From assembly GCA_022360335.1 (NCBI GenBank), contig JAKSCZ010000031.1, forward strand, positions 1 to 6,798: 6,798 nt of DNA, given 5' to 3'. A program made the translations under genes and the position numbers. The notes below the pieces were generated by a model. That model saw nothing but the letters and a program-made list of their open reading frames with translations. It ran no database searches and was not told where the DNA came from. This document shows positions 6,286-6,798 of this stretch, one piece after another. The DNA comes from Pseudomonadota bacterium. GTDB lineage: Bacteria > Pseudomonadota > Gammaproteobacteria > Steroidobacterales > Woeseiaceae. How positions within the stretch are numbered: the stretch's first letter is position 1; every line of letters begins with the position of its first letter.

Positions 6286-6798
6286 ATGTTACCGGCAACC
6301 CGAAGCTACGAAAGCCGCAAGCAGCTGTACCTGCGCCTGCTGATGGCACCGGCACTGCTGTTGATGGCCGCACTGATCGTGTTCCCGGCGCTCTATGCGA
6401 TTTCGCTCAGTTTGACCAACGAGGCATTGCTGGGTTTTGCCGCACGCGATTCGTCGTTCGTGGGCCTGCGCAACTTCGCGCGCCTGTTCGCCGATCCGCT
6501 GTTCTGGAACTCGCTCAAGGTTACGCTCGTATTCGTCGTCGGATCGGCCGTGATCGGCCAGTTCGTTTTCGGTTTGCTCTCGGCGCTGTGCCTGCGGCGG
6601 CCGATACGCTTCAAGGCGATCTTCAATTCGATCATCGTGCTGCCCAACGCCGTGCCCGAAATGGTCGTGGGCTTTATCTGGATATCGATGTACGCGACCG
6701 GCGAATACGGCACCTTGAACCGGATCGTTGCGTGGTTCGGCGTCGAGCCGCAACAGTGGCTGTTCAGTTTTCCGCTGTTGGCGATCGTGGTCGTCAAC
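6286..6798 (+). CDS. ABC sugar importer permease, MalF/UgpA type (partial, cut by window end)
   Basis: The first 171 residues of an inner-membrane permease are visible, and the reading frame remains open to the last base. After a short basic cytoplasmic N-terminus (SRKQLYLRLL), a first membrane segment spans about 20-43 (APALLLMAALIVFPALYAIS). It is followed by the periplasmic loop ending FVGLRNFARLFADPLFWNSL (58-77), which is highly characteristic of CUT1 permeases. Further segments lie at about 79-102 and 112-136, with the typical LPNAVPEMVVGFIW (119-132), and a fourth begins near 159. The coupling motif that contacts the ATPase would lie beyond the edge. The ATG at 6286 has GGAG at 6273-6276 in front of it and sits 17 nt after the binding-protein stop, so the two are co-transcribed. 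A second permease (MalG/UgpE type) is expected next. Confidence 0.92.
   Translation, partial: MLPATRSYESRKQLYLRLLMAPALLLMAALIVFPALYAISLSLTNEALLGFAARDSSFVGLRNFARLFADPLFWNSLKVTLVFVVGSAVIGQFVFGLLSALCLRRPIRFKAIFNSIIVLPNAVPEMVVGFIWISMYATGEYGTLNRIVAWFGVEPQQWLFSFPLLAIVVVN

Noticed and set aside
4997..6373. Long open frame antisense to the binding-protein gene
   Set aside because: It spans the strongly supported importer genes and has Arg- and Gln-rich, domain-free content.
6289..6753. Frame antisense to the permease
   Set aside because: The plus-strand frame encodes clear CUT1 permease segments; the antisense product is hydrophilic and low in information.
1..6798. CRISPR arrays, tRNA or rRNA genes, insertion sequences
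   Set aside because: No regularly spaced repeats, tRNA-like cloverleaf, transposase or terminal repeats were seen; the only notable exact repeat is the operator pair.

Overview
The window is GC-rich DNA with densely packed genes. It carries part of a bacterial hexuronate (glucuronate) catabolism and sugar-uptake locus. The solute-binding protein has a Sec signal peptide without a lipobox, which suggests a Gram-negative (diderm) host. The style of the UxaC and UxuB proteins suggests a proteobacterium, perhaps a gammaproteobacterium near Xanthomonadales or Steroidobacter, but the genus cannot be told from this sequence.

Layout, left to right. (i) A 38-bp near-palindrome (17-54) holds a perfect 16-bp operator and promoter elements facing both ways. 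(ii) A tightly coupled plus-strand operon follows: uxaC (glucuronate isomerase, 122-1537), a uxuB-type fructuronate reductase (1572-3095) and a ThuA-like protein (3092-3898, ATGA overlap). (iii) A Gfo/Idh/MocA-family oxidoreductase lies on the minus strand (3840-4841); its 3' end overlaps the ThuA gene by 59 bp tail to tail. (iv) A 104-bp divergent intergenic region (4842-4945) contains a second, identical copy of the 16-bp operator. (v) A plus-strand ABC sugar importer begins with the periplasmic binding protein (4946-6268) and a MalF/UgpA-type permease that runs off the right edge (6286-6798, partial). No stretch longer than 300 bases lacks a gene.

How the parts fit. UxaC and UxuB convert D-glucuronate to D-fructuronate and then D-mannonate. 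The next step, mannonate dehydratase (UxuA), and the KDG kinase and aldolase are not in the window. ThuA-like protein, Gfo/Idh/MocA dehydrogenase and a CUT1-type importer occur together in the rhizobial thu (trehalose/maltitol utilisation) locus, and a comparable importer-plus-sugar-dehydrogenase set occurs in E. coli ycj. The combination here suggests import of a glycoside, possibly containing a uronic acid, oxidative processing of it in the cytoplasm, and entry of released glucuronate into the Uxa/Uxu route. The identical operators at both transcription units argue that one regulator, probably of the LacI family and encoded outside the window, controls all six genes.
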